Source: Bordetella genomosp. 9 (GTDB taxonomy: Bacteria; Pseudomonadota; Gammaproteobacteria; Burkholderiales; Burkholderiaceae_B). Taken from it: a DNA stretch of 64,000 bases. Under the pieces are notes generated by a model, which saw nothing but the letters and a program-made list of their open reading frames with translations, searched no databases and had not been told where the DNA came from. The stretch's first letter is position 1; each line of letters begins with the position of its first letter. Made by a program: the position numbers and the translations under genes. Shown in pieces: positions 34,993-45,474 of the stretch. The stretch spans positions 992,001-1,056,000 of the forward strand of contig NZ_NEVJ01000001.1 in assembly GCF_002261425.1 (NCBI RefSeq). The letters run 5' to 3'.

Positions 34993-35009
34993 TGTCCATA
35001 TTATGGACA
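34993..35009. promoter_or_regulatory. Palindromic operator of the IclR operon
   Basis: TGTCCATA-T-TATGGACA is a perfect 8-bp inverted repeat around one base, ending 7 bases before the IclR start. Its length and symmetry fit IclR-family operators, and it overlaps likely -10 sequences (TATATT, TATTAT), so repression is the likely mode. Confidence 0.65.
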
Positions 35010-35016
35010 GCCCGTG

Positions 35017-35856
35017 ATGGACAGAGAGCCCCAGGTCGCCGGCACCGCCGCGTTTTCCAAGTTCATGACCGTCCTGCAGGCGGTGGCGGACGCCGCCAGC
35101 CCGCTGGGCATGGCGGAGCTGGTGCGCGCCTGCGGTTATCCGCGCGGAACGGTCTATCGCATCGTCGCCGCCTTGCAGCAGCAGGGCATGATCGCCGAAG
35201 CGGCCGGCGGTCCCGGCCCGGTGGTGCGCTACGCGCTGGGGCCGCGGCTGCTGCAACTGGCCAGCCGCGCCTGGTCGCAGCTGGACCTGCGCGCCGCGCT
35301 GGCGGAAGACCTGCGGGCCTTGCGCGACGAAACCGGCGAAACCGTCCACCTGGCGATCCCGGCGGGGCGGGAACTGATCTACATCGACAAGCTGGAAAAC
35401 CAGGGCCCGGTGCGCATGGCGTCACGCGTGGGCGGCCGCCTGGCCCTGCATTGCACGGCCGCCGGCAAGGCCTACCTGGCGGCGCTGCCGCCGGCGGACG
35501 CCGACGATCTGCTCGCCACCCTGGCGCTGCCGGCCCGCATGCCGGCTACCATCACGGACAAGGAAGCGCTGCGCCAGGAACTGGCGCGCATCCGCGAACG
35601 CGGCTATGCCGTCGACGACCAGGAAAACGAACGCGGCATCGTCTGCTACAGCGTCGCCCTGGCTGGCCAGGGCGGCCAGCCGCTGGCCTGCGTCAGCGTC
35701 AGCACGCTGCAGTTTTCGCTGGGCCGGGCGGGCCCGCAAGCGCCGCCGCCTTCCCGCTGCATCGCGCCGCTCATGCGGCTGCGCGATGCGGCGCAAGCCA
35801 GATTCAGCGCCTGGCCGGCGGTTGCCGGCGGCGCACTTTTTCGAGAGGACTCATGA
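35017..35856 (+). CDS. IclR-family transcriptional regulator
   Basis: This is a protein of about 279 residues with an N-terminal winged helix (about 15-75: FMTVLQAVADAASPLGMAELV, then YPRGTVYRIVAALQQQGMI) and a C-terminal IclR effector domain (LHCTAAGKAYLAALP, YAVDDQENERGIVC, LACVSVSTLQF). GTG at 35014 or ATG at 35017 may be the start. Its stop overlaps the aldolase ATG (ATGA). The palindrome at its promoter and the downstream KDPG aldolase and sugar kinase suggest a repressor of a hexuronate or 2-keto-3-deoxy-gluconate pathway, relieved by a pathway intermediate. Confidence 0.87.
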   Translation: MDREPQVAGTAAFSKFMTVLQAVADAASPLGMAELVRACGYPRGTVYRIVAALQQQGMIAEAAGGPGPVVRYALGPRLLQLASRAWSQLDLRAALAEDLRALRDETGETVHLAIPAGRELIYIDKLENQGPVRMASRVGGRLALHCTAAGKAYLAALPPADADDLLATLALPARMPATITDKEALRQELARIRERGYAVDDQENERGIVCYSVALAGQGGQPLACVSVSTLQFSLGRAGPQAPPPSRCIAPLMRLRDAAQARFSAWPAVAGGALFREDS

Positions 35857-36512
35857 ACGCGACCCATCCTTCCCCAGACGCCCGTGTTGCCAAGCGCCAG
35901 GCGCTGATGGCCGCCCGCGTGGTGCCCGTGCTGCGCTACGGCGACGCCACCACCGCGGCCTACGCCGCGGAAGTCGCCATCACCGCCGGCTGCACCACGC
36001 TGGAGCTGACATGGACCATCCCCAGCGTCATCGACCTGGTCAAGGCGCTGCGTGACAAGCACGGCGATCGCCTGCTGCTGGGGCTGGGCACGGTGCTGAC
36101 GGAAGACCAGGCGCGCGACGCGCTGGTGGCGGGCGTGGATTTCCTCGTATCGCCGGGCCTCGTTCCGGAGATGGTCGAGCTGGCGCATGCGGCGTCGGCC
36201 CTGTGCCTGCCTGGCGCCTTCACGCCTTCCGAAGTCATCCAGGCACGTCGCGCGGGGGCCGATATGGTCAAGATATTCCCCGCCGAAACCGGCGGTCCCG
36301 GGCATCTGGCCGCGCTTAAGTCGGTGTTCCCCGATACCGATTTCTGCCCCACCGGCGGCGTGACGGAAAAGAACATGGGCGATTACTTCAAGGCGGGCGC
36401 GTCGCTGGTCGGCATCGGCGGCAACCTGTACAACAAGGCGGCCTTCGCCGCGCGCGATTCCGGGGCGCTGGTCGCGCAGATCCGGCGCATACGCGAGGCG
36501 GCCCATGCGTGA
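35853..36512 (+). CDS. eda: KDPG/KDPGal aldolase
   Basis: This 219-residue class I aldolase cleaves 2-keto-3-deoxy-6-phosphogluconate (or the galactonate epimer) to pyruvate and glyceraldehyde 3-phosphate. The active-site residues are visible: Glu51 in TTLELTWT, the LGLGTVLT strand, and the Schiff-base Lys140 in ADMVKIFPAE, followed by CPTGGVTEKN. The start is the ATG overlapping the IclR stop, and the gene overlaps the kinase by 8 bases, so the three are one operon. Confidence 0.93.
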   Translation: MNATHPSPDARVAKRQALMAARVVPVLRYGDATTAAYAAEVAITAGCTTLELTWTIPSVIDLVKALRDKHGDRLLLGLGTVLTEDQARDALVAGVDFLVSPGLVPEMVELAHAASALCLPGAFTPSEVIQARRAGADMVKIFPAETGGPGHLAALKSVFPDTDFCPTGGVTEKNMGDYFKAGASLVGIGGNLYNKAAFAARDSGALVAQIRRIREAAHA

Positions 36513-37428
36513 TTTCGACATCGTCGGCCTGGGCGAGCCGCTGATCGAGTTCAACCAGACCCGTCCCGGCCATCCGGAGTTCCTGCAGGGCTATGGCGGC
36601 GATACGTCCAACGCCATCATCGCCGCGGCGCGCCAGGGGGCGCGCTGCGCCTATCTGACTCGCATCGGCGCGGACGTGTTCGGCGAACAGCTCATGCAGC
36701 TGTGGCGCGACGAGAGCGTCGATACCCGCGGCGCGATGATCGATCCGCATGCGCACACCGGGCTGTACTTCGTCCAGCACGGCCCGGAAGGCCATGTGTT
36801 CAGCTATATGCGCCATGGCTCCGCCGCCAGCCGCATGAACCCGGAAGACCTGCGGCATGGACTGGTGGAACGCGCGGCATTCCTGCACGTATCCGGCATC
36901 AGCCTGGCGATCAGCGCCACCGCCTGCGATACCGTGTTCGCCGCCATCGAGCGGGCGCGCGGCGCCGGCACGCAGGTCTGCCTGGATTCCAACCTGCGGC
37001 TGCGCCTGTGGCCCGTCGATCGCGCCCGCGCCATCCTGCGCGAAGCCATGCGGCTGGCCGACGTTTTCCTGCCCAGCATGGACGATATGCGGCATCTCAC
37101 CGGCCATACCGACGCCGCGCGGACACTGGACTGGATACGCGCGGCGGGCGCGCCCGGGGTGATCGTGCTGAAGCTGGGCCGCGAAGGCGCCGTCCTGGAC
37201 GACGGACATGGGCGGGTCATCGTGCCGGGGCTGGTGGTCGACGCCATCGACGCCACGGGGGCCGGCGATTGTTTCGCGGGCAGCCTGCTGGCGCGGCGCG
37301 CCCAGGGCGACGATTGGGGCGCCGCGGTCCGCTACGCCAATGCCGCGGCGGCGTTGTCGACGCGCGGTTTCGGCGCCGTCCAGCCGCTGCCCACGGCGGC
37401 AGAGGTGGACGCCTTCCTGCGGGCCTGA
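36505..37428 (+). CDS. kdgK: PfkB-family sugar kinase, probable KDG kinase
   Basis: This is a 307-residue ribokinase-type enzyme. The N-terminal substrate motif GYGGDTSNAIIAAARQGARC and the C-terminal anion-hole/catalytic motif DATGAGDCFAGSLLAR are clear. GYGGDTSN is usual in 2-keto-3-deoxygluconate kinases, and the neighbour aldolase uses the product KDPG, which supports that substrate. It is the last gene of the IclR operon, overlapping eda by 8 bases. Confidence 0.88.
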   Translation: MRDFDIVGLGEPLIEFNQTRPGHPEFLQGYGGDTSNAIIAAARQGARCAYLTRIGADVFGEQLMQLWRDESVDTRGAMIDPHAHTGLYFVQHGPEGHVFSYMRHGSAASRMNPEDLRHGLVERAAFLHVSGISLAISATACDTVFAAIERARGAGTQVCLDSNLRLRLWPVDRARAILREAMRLADVFLPSMDDMRHLTGHTDAARTLDWIRAAGAPGVIVLKLGREGAVLDDGHGRVIVPGLVVDAIDATGAGDCFAGSLLARRAQGDDWGAAVRYANAAAALSTRGFGAVQPLPTAAEVDAFLRA

Positions 37429-37560
37429 GGCCCTCGCGCGGCGGGGGGGCGAAAAACCGGGTAGAATGCCGGGTTTACCTCATTTGGCGCCACGGACTCC
37501 CCGCTGGGCGCGTGATACCCAAACCCGGGCCGGGGCCCGGAACTAGATTGGAGATTCGTC

Positions 37561-37689
37561 ATGGCTGAGCGCAAGCGTGTGCGTCGCAATACCCTGGAAC
37601 GTCGTTGCCTGGGCAAGTCCTTCAAGCGCCTGTTCGTGAACGCGCCCAAGGGCGTGTTCAAGATGCTGGAAAAGATCAAGCGCGCCTGA
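37561..37689 (+). CDS. 42-residue strongly basic protein
   Basis: The ATG at 37561 has GGAG 7 bases upstream, and the frame runs to a TGA at 37689. The product begins MAERKRVRRNTLERRCLGKS, has about 14 Arg/Lys in 42 residues and one Cys, and ends in an amphipathic helix-like FKMLEKIKRA. Third-codon positions are G/C as in neighbouring genes, and a terminator follows, so it looks like a real monocistronic gene. It is not ribosomal protein L36. Binding of nucleic acid is possible from charge alone; the family was not recognised. Confidence 0.7.
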   Translation: MAERKRVRRNTLERRCLGKSFKRLFVNAPKGVFKMLEKIKRA

Positions 37690-37743
37690 ACGGCACGGGA
37701 TCGGCTGGCGCCGACGGCGCCGGTACCAGATGGTAGACCCAAT

Positions 37744-37771
37744 AAAAAACCGCCCTCACCGGCGGTTTTTT
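37744..37771. terminator. Bidirectional terminator
   Basis: AAAAAACCGCC-CTCACC-GGCGGTTTTTT forms an 11-bp stem with A and T tracts on opposite sides. It serves the 42-residue gene on the plus strand and the LysR gene ending at 37810 on the minus strand. Confidence 0.92.
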
Positions 37772-37809
37772 ATTTGAGCTCCGTCGCGGCTCAGGGGCGC
37801 ATCGTGGAC

Positions 37810-38730
37810 TCAGGCGGCGTCGCCATTCACGGGCGCCAGCCTGGGCATCATGAATTCCATGAAGGCCCGCGTCTTGGCGGGCAGGATGCGCGACGGGAAT
37901 ACCGCATATACCGGCAGGGGCGCGGCCGACCATTCCGGCAGGATGTGGTGCAGCCTGTGCTCGCTGGAGATGCGCCCATGCGTGGCGGCGTAGACGGGCA
38001 GGGGGGCGATGCCCAGGCCCATGCTGGCGAAGTCGCTCAACAGGCCCATATTGTTCGCCATGATGCGTCCGTAGACGGGCACGCGCTCGACGACGCCATC
38101 GCGGGTCAATATCCACGTGGAGCTCATCTCGCTCGAGCCGCTGCGCAGGCATTCGAAACGGGTCAGGTCGGCCGGCGTCTCCGGCTCGCCATGGCGGGCC
38201 ACGTAATCCTCCGACGCGTACAGGTTGCGCCTCAGCGCCATCAGCTCGCGCACTTCCATGCCGTCGGCCGAGGCCGGTTCGCCGAAACGCAGCATCACGT
38301 CGAAGGGCTCCGCATGCGGGTCGGCCGAGCGCAGGCTCAGGTCCAGCTCGCATTCGATTTCGGGATATTCGTCGGTGAAGGCCTGCAGCGATTCCGCCAT
38401 CAACAGCATCGCCAGGCTGCTGGGCAGGCAGACCGTCAGCTTGCCTTCCGGCCGTGACGTGCGCGAAAACAGCTGTTCATGCGCGAAGCGCGCTTCGTCC
38501 ACCAGGCCCTGGCAGCGATCGAAGTACTGCGAACCGGCTTCCGTCAGATCCAGGCGCCGCGTATTGCGGTTCAACAAGCGCATGCCGACCGCGCGCTCCA
38601 GCTCGCTGATGCGGCGCGAAAGCGTGGATGTCGGAATGTTCAGCGCCCGCGCCGCCAGGCTGAAGCTCTTGCGGCGCGCCACTTCTACGAAAAGCGCGAT
38701 GTCGTTCAGTTGAACCGTAGCGGCGTCCAT
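37810..38730 (-). CDS. LysR-family transcriptional regulator
   Basis: This 306-residue regulator has the N-terminal helix-turn-helix (IALFVEVARRKSFSLAARAL, STLSRRISELERAVGMRLLNR) and the periplasmic-binding-like effector domain (GKLTVCLPSSLAMLLM, MGLGIAPLPVYA). The pattern is of the large DsdC/CrgA-like subgroup. It lies between a terminator and the Liv-type transporter operon, both on the minus strand; the operon ends about 100 bases upstream of its start. Targets are unknown. Confidence 0.87.
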   Translation of the reverse strand: MDAATVQLNDIALFVEVARRKSFSLAARALNIPTSTLSRRISELERAVGMRLLNRNTRRLDLTEAGSQYFDRCQGLVDEARFAHEQLFSRTSRPEGKLTVCLPSSLAMLLMAESLQAFTDEYPEIECELDLSLRSADPHAEPFDVMLRFGEPASADGMEVRELMALRRNLYASEDYVARHGEPETPADLTRFECLRSGSSEMSSTWILTRDGVVERVPVYGRIMANNMGLLSDFASMGLGIAPLPVYAATHGRISSEHRLHHILPEWSAAPLPVYAVFPSRILPAKTRAFMEFMMPRLAPVNGDAA

Positions 38731-38828
38731 ACGCGTTCCGTGCGAATCAGCGGCAAGCCCGTGGGGATGCGCCGCATTTTACTTCGGCGCGCTTGCCTTT
38801 GGGGCCGCGCCGTGCCGCGGCGCGGCCC

Positions 38829-40619
38829 TTAGTCGATGGCACCAAGATAGGCTTCCATGACCGCCGGGTCGCGCTGGACCTCGGCGGGCGTGCCTTCGGC
38901 GATCTTCTGGCCGAAATCCATCACGATCACGCGATCGGCCAGCTCCATGACGAAATCCATGTCGTGTTCCACCAGCAGCAGGGCCATGCCGCCGGCGCGC
39001 AATCGCGCGAGCAGCGCGGCCAGCTCGCGCTTTTCCTGATGGCGCAGGCCGGCGGCGGGTTCGTCCATCAGCAGCAGGCAGGGGTCCGCCGCCAGCGCCC
39101 GCGCGACTTCCAGGATGCGTTGGCGGCCCAGCGGCAGTGTGCCGGCTTCGTCGTGCATGTGCGCGCCCAGGCCCACCCGCTCCACCTGCCTGGCGGACTC
39201 CGCCAGCAGGCGGGCTTCCTCGCGGCGGTCGGCGCGCCAGCTCGAGGCCCAGACGCCATGGGTGCCGCGCAGATGCGCGCCCAGCGCCACGTTGTCCAGC
39301 ACGCTCATGCGCGGCAGCAGGCGCACGTGCTGGAAGGTGCGGCTCATGCCCAGCGCGGCGATATGGCGGGCGCCGCGGCCGGCCACCGGTTCGCCCTGGA
39401 ACAATATCGATCCCGCCGTCGGCGTATCGACGCCCGACAGCAGGTTGAACAGCGTGCTCTTGCCGGCGCCGTTGGGGCCGATCACCGCGACGATCTGACC
39501 CGCTTCCACCGCCAATCCGATGCCGTCGTTCGCCACCAGTCCACCGAAGCGCCGCGTGAGCCCGTGCGCTTCCAGCACCACGTCGCCGCGCGGCGGCAGG
39601 GGCCGGCGCGGCAGCGGCTCGGCCGACATATTGACGTTGCGCGGCGCGCGCGCCACCGGCAGGCGCCGCGCGATCGCCGGCCACAGCCCGCCGCGCGCGC
39701 GATGCAGCACCAGCACCATGCCGAAGCCGAACACGATGATCTCGAAGTTGCCGTTCTGCCCCAGCAGGCGCGGCAGCCAGTCCTGCAGCCATTGCTTGGC
39801 CAGCGTGAAGACGCCGGCGCCCACCAGCGCGCCCCAAACGTGCGACGCGCCGCCGATGACCGTCATGAACAGATACTCGATCCCCATCTGCAGGCCGAAG
39901 GGCGTCGGATTGACGAAGCGCTGCGTATGCGCGTACAGCCAGCCCGACGCGCAGGCCTGCAGCGCCGCGATGACGAAGATGACGGCCCGCGCGCGCGTCG
40001 TGTCCACGCCCATGGATTCGGCCATGACGCGGCCGCCGCGCAGCGCGCGCATCGCGCGGCCCTGGCGCGAGTCGAGCAGGTTGCGCGTGGTCCAGACGGC
40101 CAGCAACAGGAACAGCCAGGTCAGGTAGTACATGCCGCGATCGCCCAGCGCCCAGCCGGCGACGCGCAACGGCGGAATATCGCCGATGCCGCTGAAACCG
40201 CCCAGGCCGGGAATCGCGGCGAAAGCGAAGTACAGCCCCAGGCCCCAGGCGATCGTGCCGATGGGCAGGAAGTGCCCCGACAGGCGCAGCGTGATCGCGC
40301 CCAGCAAGCAGGCGAGCACGAACGCGGCGGCCAGCCCCGCCGCCAGCGACAGCCATGGCGACACGCCCAGCCAGGCGATCCAGGCCGGCAGCGTGGCCGC
40401 GCGCGTCGCCAGCAGGGCCGCCGTGTACGCGCCCACGCCGACGAAGGCCGCCTGGCCGAAACTGGTCAGGCCGGCGATCCCCGTCAGCAGCACCAGTCCC
40501 AGCGCCACCAGCGTGTACATGCCGATGCTGCCCAGCAGGCTGACCTGGAACGGCGGCAGCAGCCACGGCGCGCAGGCCAGCAGGGCCACCAAGGCCGCCA
40601 GTGCCTTGCCGGGCGTCAT
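38829..40619 (-). CDS. LivM-LivG fusion: permease plus ATPase
   Basis: This is a single 596-residue polypeptide. Residues 1 to about 330 are a LivM-type permease (MTPGKALAALVALLACAPW start, about eight helices, GLTSFGQAAFVGVGAY and the ATPase-contact segment SRQGRAMRALRGG). After a Pro/Arg-rich linker, residues about 350-596 form a LivG-type ATPase with Walker [10 protein letters not shown], signature LPLGRQRILEVARAL, Walker B LLLMDEPAAGL and switch VEHDMDF. The start at 40619 overlaps the LivH stop (ATGA). The frame is also open upstream to 41579 but that is a shadow of livH. No LivF gene is found in the window, which leaves the second ATPase unassigned. Confidence 0.9.
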   Translation of the reverse strand: MTPGKALAALVALLACAPWLLPPFQVSLLGSIGMYTLVALGLVLLTGIAGLTSFGQAAFVGVGAYTAALLATRAATLPAWIAWLGVSPWLSLAAGLAAAFVLACLLGAITLRLSGHFLPIGTIAWGLGLYFAFAAIPGLGGFSGIGDIPPLRVAGWALGDRGMYYLTWLFLLLAVWTTRNLLDSRQGRAMRALRGGRVMAESMGVDTTRARAVIFVIAALQACASGWLYAHTQRFVNPTPFGLQMGIEYLFMTVIGGASHVWGALVGAGVFTLAKQWLQDWLPRLLGQNGNFEIIVFGFGMVLVLHRARGGLWPAIARRLPVARAPRNVNMSAEPLPRRPLPPRGDVVLEAHGLTRRFGGLVANDGIGLAVEAGQIVAVIGPNGAGKSTLFNLLSGVDTPTAGSILFQGEPVAGRGARHIAALGMSRTFQHVRLLPRMSVLDNVALGAHLRGTHGVWASSWRADRREEARLLAESARQVERVGLGAHMHDEAGTLPLGRQRILEVARALAADPCLLLMDEPAAGLRHQEKRELAALLARLRAGGMALLLVEHDMDFVMELADRVIVMDFGQKIAEGTPAEVQRDPAVMEAYLGAID

Positions 40620-41653
40620 TCGGCGTCGTCCTCGATCGGGCCCTGGCGCAGCGATCGCCACAGCAGGAAAGGAATGATCAGCGTGAAGACGATGATCTCC
40701 TTGTAGGCGCTGGCCCAGAATGCGGAGAACGCTTCCACCAGGCCCACGGCCAGCGCCCCGGCCACCGCCAGCGGGTAGCTGGCCAGCCCGCCGACGATGG
40801 CCGCGACGAAGCCCTTCAGGCTGATCAGGAAGCCCGAGTCGTAATACAGCGTGGTGGCGGGCCCCACCAGGATGCCGGAGCATGCGCCCAGGGTCGCGGC
40901 CAGCAGGAATACCGCGCGGCCTGCGTAGGCCGGCGAAATGCCCACCAGCCGCGCGCCCATGCGATTGTCCGCGGCCGCCAGCAAGGCGCGGCCGGCCAGC
41001 GTGCGGCCGAAGAAGCGGAACAGGACGGCCATCCACACGACCGATACGGCGACGATCCACACGGTCTGGCTGGCGATGGTCACCGGGCCCAGCGGATAGC
41101 GGGCATCGCTGAAGGCCGCGGTACGCGCGCCTTCCGGCCCGAAGGCCAGCAGGCCCAGGCCCACCAGCGCCAGATGCACGGCGATCGAGACGATCAACAG
41201 CGTCAGCGTCGAGGCGTCGGCGATGGGCTGGTAGAACAGGCGATAGAGTTGCGGGCCCATGGGCGCGACGATGGCCAGCGTCAGCAGGCCTTGCAGCCAG
41301 ATGGGCAGCGCGGCCAGCGGCAGCAGCCACAACAGGCCGGCCAGCAAGAAGGGATAGGCGATCCTGGCCAGCAGCCGGCGTGGCGCGACGGCAGCCGCCG
41401 CCGGGCCGCGCGCCCGCGCGTCGGCGATGGCTTCGGCCACCGCAAATCCGGCCAGCAGCCACACCAGCGCGGGCATGCGGCCGTTCTGCATGGCCGCCAT
41501 GCAGAGGGCGCCATAGACGACGAATTCGCCCTGCGGGATCAGCAGCACGCGGGTGACCGAAAACACCAGCAGGATGCACAGCGCGAGCAGGGCATACACC
41601 GCCCCGTTGGCCACGCCGTCCTGGCCCAGGATCAGGGCGATCTGCGCGCTCAT
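40616..41653 (-). CDS. LivH-type ABC permease
   Basis: This is a 345-residue permease. The ATG at 41653 starts MSAQIALILGQDGVANGAVYALLALCILL, the normal LivH opening, and the C-terminal part has YYDSGFLISLKGFVAAIVGG. It is longer than a standard LivH (about 300) because of an extra hydrophobic block at about residues 80-140. The gene starts 8 bases after the binding-protein gene and overlaps the fused LivMG by 4 bases. Confidence 0.9.
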   Translation of the reverse strand: MSAQIALILGQDGVANGAVYALLALCILLVFSVTRVLLIPQGEFVVYGALCMAAMQNGRMPALVWLLAGFAVAEAIADARARGPAAAAVAPRRLLARIAYPFLLAGLLWLLPLAALPIWLQGLLTLAIVAPMGPQLYRLFYQPIADASTLTLLIVSIAVHLALVGLGLLAFGPEGARTAAFSDARYPLGPVTIASQTVWIVAVSVVWMAVLFRFFGRTLAGRALLAAADNRMGARLVGISPAYAGRAVFLLAATLGACSGILVGPATTLYYDSGFLISLKGFVAAIVGGLASYPLAVAGALAVGLVEAFSAFWASAYKEIIVFTLIIPFLLWRSLRQGPIEDDAE

Positions 41654-41661
41654 CGCCGCCG

Positions 41662-42810
41662 CTACTTGACCAGCGTCCAGTTGCCGTTCTTGACCGTGAT
41701 CAGGACGCGGCCGCGTTGGTCGAAACCGCTGTGATCCTGCGGGCTCATGTTGTACACGCCCTGTGTGCCGACCAGGTCGCGGGTCTGTTCCAGCGCATCG
41801 CGCAGCGCCGAACGGAAGGCGGGCGTGCCCGGCGCGCCGGCTTTTTCGGCCTGGGGCACGGCGCGTTCCAGCAGCAGGCCGGCGTCGTACACATTCGCGC
41901 CGAACGTGGCCGGCGCCGCGCCGTAGCGCTGGCGATAGGCCTCGATATAGGCGGTGGCGACCTTCTTGGACGGGTTGTCGTCGGCGATCTCCGGCAGCAC
42001 CAGCATGGGGCCGGCGGCCAGGATGGTGCCTTCCACTTTCTTGCCGCCGAGCTTCAGGAAGTCGGGCAGCGCCGCGCCATGGGTCTGGTAGAACTGGCCG
42101 CGGTAGCCCAGGTCGACGAGCGTGGTCTCCGGCAGGACACTGGCGCCGCCGGGGGCCGCGATCAGCACGGCGTCCGGCTTGGCCGCCAGCAGCTTCAGGG
42201 CCTGACCGGTGACCGAGCTGTCGGTGCGCACGTAGCGCTCGCTGGCGACGATCTCGATACGGCGCCGCGCGGCCAGGTCGGCGAATACCTTGTGCCAGTT
42301 CTCGCCGTACGGATCGTTCAGGCCGATGAAGCCCACCGTCTTCACGCCGGCCAGCGCCATGTGGTCCACCAGGGCCTGGGCGATGATGTCGTCGTTCTGC
42401 GTGGTCTTGAACACCCACTTCTTCTGCGCGTCCATGGGCAGCACCGCCGCCGCCGTGCCGACCGGCGCCAGCAGCGGGACGCCGGCTTCGGCGACGAAGG
42501 GCAGGATGGCCAGCGTGTTGGGCGATCCGGGCGGCCCGATGATGGCGTCGACGTGGTCTTCGTTGATCAGCTTGCGCACCGCCGTGACCGATTGCGTCGT
42601 ATCGCTGGCGTCGTCCAGCACGATGTACTGCACCGTCAGGTCGCCGATGCGCGTGGGCAGCAGCGGCACGGTGTTCTTCTGCGGAATGCCGACCAGCGCC
42701 GTTGGGCCGGTCGAGGACGTGACGACGCCGATCTTCATTTGCGCGAAGCTCGGCAAGGCTAGGCAGGCGGCCAGCAGCGCCATGGCGGCACGCAAGGCTT
42801 TGGACGGCAT
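41662..42810 (-). CDS. Branched-chain amino-acid-type ABC binding protein
   Basis: This is a 382-residue periplasmic binding protein of the LivJ/LivK (Peripla_BP_6) family. I take the ATG at 42810, with GGAG 6 bases upstream, giving signal peptide MPSKALRAAMALLAACLALPSFA. The mature start MKIGVVTSSTGPTALVG and IIGPPGSPNTLAI are typical. It is first in the operon with LivH and the LivM-LivG fusion. In betaproteobacteria many such systems import amides, aromatic acids or amino acids, so the substrate is open. Confidence 0.9.
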   Translation of the reverse strand: MPSKALRAAMALLAACLALPSFAQMKIGVVTSSTGPTALVGIPQKNTVPLLPTRIGDLTVQYIVLDDASDTTQSVTAVRKLINEDHVDAIIGPPGSPNTLAILPFVAEAGVPLLAPVGTAAAVLPMDAQKKWVFKTTQNDDIIAQALVDHMALAGVKTVGFIGLNDPYGENWHKVFADLAARRRIEIVASERYVRTDSSVTGQALKLLAAKPDAVLIAAPGGASVLPETTLVDLGYRGQFYQTHGAALPDFLKLGGKKVEGTILAAGPMLVLPEIADDNPSKKVATAYIEAYRQRYGAAPATFGANVYDAGLLLERAVPQAEKAGAPGTPAFRSALRDALEQTRDLVGTQGVYNMSPQDHSGFDQRGRVLITVKNGNWTLVK

Positions 42811-42973
42811 GATGGGCTCCAGGATCGGGTGGGGATCAGGCAACGGGCGCTATTGAACCACGCGGCGGGCACCCCGCGCATGGCCGGGCCCGTCCGCCGT
42901 CATCCGCGCCTTGCCGGCGCGTCGACGCGCCGTGCATCCCTGCTTGAAGGTGCCCACCGGTGCCCACCCATGC

Positions 42974-43522
42974 CTAGTGGCGGGGCGGCCCGCCGCGGTC
43001 GACGTCCTGCTCGTCCTCGTCGTCCTCGTCGTCCTCGTCGTCCTCGTCGTCCTCGTCGTCCTCGTCCTCGTCGTCCTCGTCTTCGAGGGCGGCCAAGTCT
43101 TCATCGGAAACGACGAAGGGCAATACGTCGGCCAGGGTATCCGACCAGGCGGATTCTTCCCCGTCCTGGTCCAGCTTGACGAAGCGTTCGCCTTCGGCCA
43201 GCGTGATCTGGATGGCCCAGAGGTACAGGCAATCGTAGGCCTGCTCGTCCGTGCCGGTGAGGCCGCCGCGGCTGCCCAGCAGCCTGGCGTCGGGACCGCC
43301 CATCTGCACGCGCACGGGATCATGTTCGCCGCCTTCCAGCGCATCGGCATCCAGCGGGATGCCGAAGGTGACCCATTCGAGGCCGTCGTCCGCGGTGCCG
43401 ACTTCGGCCAGCACCGGCTTGCCCAGGTAGGCGCTCAGGGCATCGGCGGTCTTGGCCAGCATGTCCAGTTCGGCGGCCTGGAAGCGCGAAACGGAGTCGG
43501 GGGGAGTGGCTGATGCGGACAT
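42974..43522 (-). CDS. Protein with a long acidic DDE-repeat tail
   Basis: This is a 182-residue protein starting at the ATG at 43522 (MSASATPPD), with AGGAAA upstream. Residues about 1-145 look globular ([52 protein letters not shown]). The last 35 or so are almost only Asp and Glu (DDEDDED pattern), encoded by a near-perfect 9-bp GACGACGAG-type repeat. No signal peptide is present, so it is probably cytoplasmic. Function is not known. The acidic tail could bind metal or basic proteins, or may vary in length by slippage. Confidence 0.75.
   Translation of the reverse strand: MSASATPPDSVSRFQAAELDMLAKTADALSAYLGKPVLAEVGTADDGLEWVTFGIPLDADALEGGEHDPVRVQMGGPDARLLGSRGGLTGTDEQAYDCLYLWAIQITLAEGERFVKLDQDGEESAWSDTLADVLPFVVSDEDLAALEDEDDEDEDDEDDEDDEDDEDDEDEQDVDRGGPPRH
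43010..43083 (-). repeat. 9-bp tandem repeat encoding the acidic tail
   Basis: On the plus strand the unit is CGTCGTCCT with minor variants, about eight copies, read on the minus strand as Asp-Asp-Glu codons. Such repeats can expand or contract by polymerase slippage without breaking the frame. Confidence 0.9.
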
Positions 43523-43738
43523 TATGCTTTCCTGCTGCTGCACGGCGCCTCGCAAGGCGCCAGGGGAACTGTAAGAATATCGAAAGAGCGGCAAAAGGAG
43601 AATCGGCCAATGGGTCGTCCCTGCTTTTTCCCGCCCGCCGTTGATCGCCTGGCGCCGCCGACGGCACGGGCCGGTCGCTCCGCGCGGCCGCACACCCTAC
43701 AATCACCAATTCGATCGGATATTTTTCAAGCATCCTCC

Positions 43739-45412
<1,674 letters not shown>

Positions 45413-45474
45413 GCCGCTGAAGTAAGCCGCCGGCGCCAGCCGCGCCCCGTCGCCCGTATCGTCAGGAGATCGCC

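Noticed and set aside
37561..37689. Ribosomal protein L36 (rpmJ)
   Set aside because: Small and basic, but it lacks the CxxC and C/H zinc pattern of L36 and has only one cysteine.
43010..43083. Possible CRISPR or DNA-binding repeat array
   Set aside because: The 9-bp units have no spacers and stay in frame as Asp/Glu codons of an open gene.
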